DNA from: Owenia fusiformis
Taxonomy: Eukaryota; Annelida; Polychaeta; Sabellida; Oweniidae
Assembly (NCBI GenBank): GCA_903813345.2
Contig: CAIIXF020000007.1
Coordinates: 20,135,564 to 20,199,563, forward strand
DNA: 64,000 nt
Reading direction: 5' to 3'
The notes beneath the pieces were generated by a model. The model saw only the letters and a program-made list of their open reading frames with translations, searched no databases and was not told the DNA's origin. Made by a program: the position numbers and the translations under genes. Below are positions 59,551 through 64,000 of this stretch, in pieces (the stretch's first letter is position 1; every line of letters starts with the position of its first letter).

Positions 59551-60214
59551 GGTAACTGGTCAACTCGTACCCAAGACAAGTCGTACCCAAGACAACTGGT
59601 ACCCAAGACAACTCGTACCCAAGTATATATTTTGTTTTGAATCAAGCGTTGGACTGGGAATGTGAATAGATATATACATATTATAATTGTAACATACTGT
59701 TCAGAATAGTTTAAAGTTTGAAGAAGAATTTTCGGAAGAAATTGATTTAATTTTGTGACATTTTGAACTGGGTGTCAATTTATATTGACTATAATTTTAT
59801 ATTGGTCACAGATTCGGGATGTTGGAGTGAATAGACATATGTTTATTCCACATATTCATAATCATTTTTCAAAATATTGTATGTTTATGAGTGTTTGGAA
59901 CAAGTGTCAGATCTCATGTTGTAATTATATTTATTTATATATATGTTTGACAAAAAAATGTTGAGAACAAGCGCTTCATGCACTTCTTTTATTTAATAAA
60001 AAAAATGCTTTACTGGTCCATTGAGAAAAAATGTCTTCTAAATTCCCCAAAAATATTGAGGCTTATTTGATTCACATCATAACATGAAAGCATTACAAAC
60101 TCAATTTTTCCCTAATATGCACCCATAATACTGAAAATAATCTTGGGTACGAGTTGTCTTGGGTACCAGTTGTCTTGGGTACGAGTTGTCTTGGGTACGA
60201 GTTGACTAGGAAGC
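59551..60214. mobile_element. 664-bp hAT-like element with 8-bp duplication
   Basis: Flanked by GTCAGGAG on both sides (59543-59550 and 60215-60222), present once in intact units. Ends: GGTAACTGGTCAACTCGTAC at the left, GTACGAGTTGACTAGGAAGC at the right, inverted apart from the outermost bases. Next to each end a 20-bp word, ACTCGTACCCAAGACA with ACTGG variants, is repeated about four times in mirrored orientation. 8-bp duplications are typical of hAT elements. No transposase. Confidence 0.8.
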
Positions 60215-60513
60215 GTCAGGAGTATTGTCACTATCTTTGATGGCCTGAAATACACAATGGAGATTTACAATGGGAGTGCAGAGAATGGCATGTCTTGTAC
60301 ATGGACAGCAGCAAAGTTCATGTTAATGGCTAGGACAGCTATAGTCAAAAGTATTGTCACTATCTTTGATGGCCTGAAATACACAATGAAGATTTACAAT
60401 GGGAGTGCAGAGAATGGCATGTCTTGTACATACACAGCAGCAAATTTCATGTTAATGGCTAGGACAGCTATAGTCAGGAGTATTGTCACTATCTCTGATG
60501 GCATGAAATACAC

Positions 60514-62126
60514 AATGAAGATTGAAATCTTAAGTCAGATTTGAAATTTTGAGAACTTGTAGATGATTTTGAATAAAAATTGATCAATTTGAAGCAAGTT
60601 GAAAAATACCTTTTTGATGTTTTTTTTACTTTGAGAGGGTCATTATAAAGAAAGGTCAAATCTAAAGTCAGATTTTAACTTCTGAGAACTTGTTGATGAT
60701 TTTAGAAAGAATTTGGTCAATTTGTAACAAGTTGAAAAATAACCTTTTCGACCTTTTTGACATTGAGAAGGTCCTTGAAGGTCAAATCTCAAATCTAAAG
60801 TCAGATTTGAACTACTGAAAATTTGTAGATGATTTTGGAAAAATTTGAAGTCAGTCTAAACTATATTTGTTAAGTCATTGGAAGATTTTAGAATTTGTTA
60901 CAGAGGCCAGATACCCAACGCCAACCACCTACCGCCATCTCAAAAATGGAGACCATAACAATATGTCACCACTTCTGGTGGTGACATAAAAATCAAAAGG
61001 AGATGGCTTCATGCTTGTCTGGGTGGCATGTTTTGGCTATCTTGGAGGCAAGAAGGTCAAATGGTCAATTGTTTACCAGTTATTCTACAAAGTCTATTAT
61101 AGATCTACATGACCTTCAAACTTCAATGACATTTTAAAGGGCCTACTCAAAATTGCCAAACACAATTTAACTGACAACGTACATGTAGTCTGCACCATGT
61201 TTACTTTGAAAATACATGTAAATGTCAATCTGTGCTGATATATTTTGATCTGTGCATTCCGGAAGTTTATCTACTAATCAGGTCATTAAACTTCGGCAAT
61301 TGTTTTGCCAGAATTTATTTTATTGCAAATAACATCTCTGTGTTGACAAATTAATTTTCTTTGCATTGTATCGAATTTCAGAAAATATTGGCAGCCAATC
61401 ATGCATTAGAATAGAACTAAAGGATTATGAAGGGATTATGAAGGTATCTAATATTATTTATTTAGTCAGAACTTCAAAATTATATTACAAATGATTTAAA
61501 AACATGACACTAGCTATGAATATATAAGGTAAGTATTATTGTTTTCCTTCATTATCTTGAGATTCGGAAGTAAGTGATTTTACCATTTACAACTAGCTAT
61601 ATTTCGCTTATATTAATGCAAAAAGTGGATAAAGGAGAAGTTTCGCAGAAAACAGTCATGGAGTCAAGAATCTGGTGCAGTTAATGAGTGACATGGTGTC
61701 AGGTTGACTTAGGTCTAATATCTATACCGTATTTATATTTGAAGCTGAAGGGGTGAAATCATTGAAACTCATTTAAGATGTTCACTGGACAAACAATATA
61801 AACTATATATTTCTTTGATCATATACATATAAGGTTTAATCATAACGTGTTATAAGAGATGAAAGAAAAATGTAACTAAGTAGTTAGTAAACTTGATATA
61901 ATTGTACTGGGAAAAATAATATTTTAGTATCAGAAATCTACTTAGAGATATACGGAGATTCCTGTCATGCACTGCACAATTGGCCTATAGCAGTCATAAC
62001 TCTGCAATTCAAAGCTTTTACGTTCTCACAATTTAGAAAACTGTACCATGCTTAACTATTTATATATTACTATTTTGTTTGTTGTTTCTAGGTTCATCTT
62101 AGTCTTATTGTGACTCTCCAGACAAC
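60514..62126. other. Gene-free stretch upstream of the Cys-rich gene
   Basis: The first 380 bp hold three imperfect copies of a roughly 110-bp unit (GTCAGATTTGAA, GAACTTGTAGATGATTTTG, CAAGTTGAAAAATA) at 60530-60860. A dispersed repeat lies at 60897-60990. A TATA-like TATTTATATATTA at 62056-62068 sits 60-70 bp before the Cys-rich gene's ATG and is its best promoter candidate. Confidence 0.5.
60897..60990. repeat. Dispersed repeat, third copy with hairpin end
   Basis: TTACAGAGGCCAGATACC, CGCCAACCACCTACCGCC, AATGGAGACCATAACAATAT, then GTCACCACTTCTGGTGGTGA followed by CATAAAAAT. Same family as 21738-21828 and 37547-37664. Confidence 0.65.
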
Positions 62127-63771
62127 ATGGTGGCATTTGTAACAATCCTGTTACTGGCAGTGGGATGTGTTGTGCCTTTTTCACAAGGACTGTATGTTTA
62201 ATCATTGACTTTAATATCATTATGTATTTCATACTTGAGTGGGTTTGGGGTAGATATCACCCGGGAATATATATCATATCTGAGGAGCGGGCAGGACATA
62301 TTGTATATGTCCCGCTCTAGGCCAAATGCGGGCAGATATAATATATCCATCCTGCTCCCGGGAATTTTTTCAAAAGTTTAAAAATTTAAATTTCAGAAGT
62401 TAAAAATTTTTCAAAAAGTTTAAATGTTACAATTCTATTGTATTGACCTGAAGGAATATTATGGAAATGTTAAATATAAATTGTGCTTTTACAGTATAGG
62501 CCTATCTTGTCATTTAAAAAAGGTGGTAAAGGTTATATCTACCCCAAACCCACTCAAGTATGAGATACACCAGTTATGTACGGTCGGTTTTGGATACAGC
62601 AGGAAATATGTGTATCTCCCTCGGTCCCTGCGGTTCCTCTTGAGATATACATATTTCCCTTGGGATAAACCCTGTATCCAAAACCTCCCAGTACATAACC
62701 CTTATATATACAATGGAATAATAATATTTCCCCACTGATTCATAATATTCAAAGTTTTTTTTTTCTCAAGATCCGGACAGTGAATTTTCATAAATATTTC
62801 CTAAACAATTTTCATTTCATGAATGATCACTATTTTTTTGAAAAAGAGAATCTCAATTGTGGAATTTGTTATCTTTCACCTACATTTTTTCGCCACTGAA
62901 GTTCTTCCTTAAAAGTAATAAATATGACTATGTGTCATATGTAGGGACAGGAAAATGTAAAAAAACAGATGGCAAAAGATGTTTTGAACAGACTACCTTT
63001 CCCTAAAAACAGTATATAGTATTGTTAGAGTAATACAGGGTGTTCAGGAAATACTGATTTGTTAATTCTGCAGTTGTCATAGCAAAGCGAGTAGCGCTAA
63101 GGCGGAGCAGGTAGAATAACTGTAGTATACATGTACAAACATATTTTTCATTAGTTATTTCTTTTTTCAGAACTTCAAGGTTTACTTCTGCTTCAAAGTG
63201 TTGGCCTCATATAGAAGGATGCAATCCTGATGAACTATGTTGCAAAGACTCAAAGACTGATGTTAAGTATTGCCTCCCAAGGGGTGAAGCCAGTACTTGC
63301 CTTCAAGCAAGTATAGGGTATGTATGAGTATAGTATAGTGTAGTGAAGTGCAGTATTGTATGAAAATTGGACATTGAAAACCATGTTCAATTAGGTATAA
63401 GTGAAATGGCCTAAGACAGTGCCTTGACTCCGGATGGGACAGTAACATTTGTGCCCTACTTCATTTATTTAAATTAAAAAGAGATGACACTGTTTCATTG
63501 GTGTAAAGTACAAATATCTGAAAAAATAAAATGTGACCACTATTGAATCAAAAGAAACTTTACATTTAAAATATGTTCATATTGTCCTTTTTTATTTTGA
63601 AGGACGAAGATCCGACCAGTTGGCACCATGATATGTCGTTCAAAGGGCAAGCAATGTCCAGGAAGTGACTTATGTTGTATGGACACTATAAACAATGAGT
63701 TTTTCTGTGCCAGTAGCTATCATTATAAGAATCCAGACCTAATATGCATGAGCGCAAGAATCTATAGTTAA
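62127..63771 (+). CDS. Secreted protein of two six-cysteine modules
   Basis: Three exons: 62127-62191, 63171-63317, 63603-63771 (381 nt, 126 residues), GT-AG introns in consistent phase. A clear signal peptide (MVAFVTILLLAVGCVVPFSQ) is followed by two copies of one module: C-x6-C-x5-CC-x9-C-x8-C (KCWPHIEGC, ELCC, YC, TC) and C-x6-C-x5-CC-x9-C-x12-C (ICRSKGKQC, DLCC, FC, IC). Each module is essentially one exon, so the protein arose by exon duplication. Spacing with a central CC recalls inhibitor-cystine-knot and colipase-like folds, but I cannot assign a family or function; secreted hormone, inhibitor and defence roles are all open. The last residues ICMSARIYS follow the final Cys. Intron 1 hosts a dispersed repeat (62222-62713). 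Confidence 0.75.
62222..62713. repeat. Dispersed palindromic repeat, copy 2
   Basis: Full-length match to 16866-17362: ATACTTGAGTGGGTTTGGGG, GAGGAGCGGGCAGGA, CCCTCGGTCCCTGCGGTTCC, AACCTCCCAGTACATAACCC in the same order. Internal arms AGTGGGTTTGGGGTAGATAT / ATATCTACCCCAAACCCACT are perfect here. It sits in intron 1 of the Cys-rich gene. Confidence 0.75.
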
Positions 63772-63916
63772 TACAAATCAAGTGGAGATTAATTTGAAAT
63801 ATTGAGTATTTTATATGTATATATATATTGAGTAGCACATGTACAGTAGATAGATACACAATTAATACTTAGTTGAGACACCTATATATTCATGTAAATT
63901 GGAGTTATGTACTGAG

Positions 63917-64000
63917 AGGTTTTGGATATGGGGTTTATCCTGAGCGAGATGGAGAAATGGCAGGAGATATGGAGGTTTTGGATAAGCTCAAAATCAGGAT
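63917..64000 (-). repeat. Dispersed palindromic repeat, edge copy
   Basis: GAGAGGTTTTGGATATGGGG, TTTATCCTGAGCGAGATGG and GGAGGTTTTGGATA resemble the reverse complement of the right end of the 62222-62713 repeat (ATCCAAAACCTCC). Cut by the window edge. Confidence 0.5.

Larger units (their letters stand above)
57211..60513 (-). repeat. 129-bp tandem array made from an NRAMP exon and its intron end
   Basis: Thirteen registers of a 129-bp unit, anchored at CTATCTTTGATGG: 57211 (the true exon), 57340, 57469, 57598, 58323, 58452, 58581, 58710, 59301, 59430, 60231, 60360, 60489. On the minus strand each unit holds the last 42 or so bases of the upstream intron (CCATTGTGTATTTCAG) and the first 87 or so bases of the exon (GCCATCAAAGATAGTGACAA on to ACATGCC). 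The rest of the exon is missing from the copies. Gaps between anchors are exactly 129 except where three elements are inserted. Since 129 is divisible by three, the opposite strand shows long open frames that are by-products, not genes. Confidence 0.9.

Noticed and set aside
57211-60513. CRISPR-like regular repeat
   Set aside because: Units are contiguous with no unique spacers, animal DNA, and derive from an exon; a tandem duplication explains everything.

Overview
The window looks like nuclear DNA of a marine invertebrate animal, probably a bilaterian. Genes are split by GT-AG introns, several families are animal-specific (RIG-I-like helicase, Fer3-type bHLH factor, B-box protein, ApoD-like lipocalins, SLC11/NRAMP metal transporter), the intergenic DNA is AT-rich, and there are many short inverted-repeat elements. 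I cannot name the species. Mollusc, brachiopod, annelid/nemertean, hemichordate and other groups all remain possible.

Layout. The left edge (29-58) carries what looks like the first coding exon of a minus-strand gene leaving the window, then a decayed LINE tail (745-1714). Two minus-strand paralogous GNAT-type acetyltransferases follow (2845-3537, 3756-4484), the second with a mitochondrial-type leader. A six-exon plus-strand RIG-I-like helicase with an N-terminal death-effector-like domain occupies 7800-11828; its exon lengths sum to an exact 952-codon frame. About 11 kb without a recognised gene, rich in repeats, leads to an intronless minus-strand Fer3/FERD3L-type bHLH gene (22837-23613) with a TATA box. 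A further 12 kb gene-poor stretch follows.

Two tandem four-exon lipocalin genes (35917-37368, 37986-39341) share promoter blocks and show a patchwork of near-identical and diverged parts that suggests gene conversion. A RING-less B-box/coiled-coil gene (39424-41356, minus) converges on the second lipocalin, with interleaved polyadenylation signals. From 42.8 to 46.0 kb lie two large foldback elements built from GGACA/TGTCC and CATGCA words; smaller palindromic elements follow to 53.5 kb.

The right part holds the 3' half of a minus-strand SLC11/NRAMP gene (50053-57224). It has an exon for the last membrane segments, a 17-codon exon, and two alternative terminal exons that both begin Cys-Cys. 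Immediately upstream of the membrane exon, its 5' part plus the end of the preceding intron has been amplified into a 129-bp tandem array (57211-60513). Three unrelated inverted-repeat elements later landed in this array, each leaving a different target-site duplication (TTAA, ACT, an 8-mer). The window closes with a three-exon gene for a small secreted protein made of two six-cysteine modules (62127-63771) and copies of a dispersed palindromic repeat.

The genes do not form one pathway. Two themes recur: innate defence (helicase, B-box protein, NRAMP, secreted Cys-rich protein) and very active small-element insertion. The most unusual items are the NRAMP exon array with its nested insertions, the DED-helicase architecture and the foldback elements.
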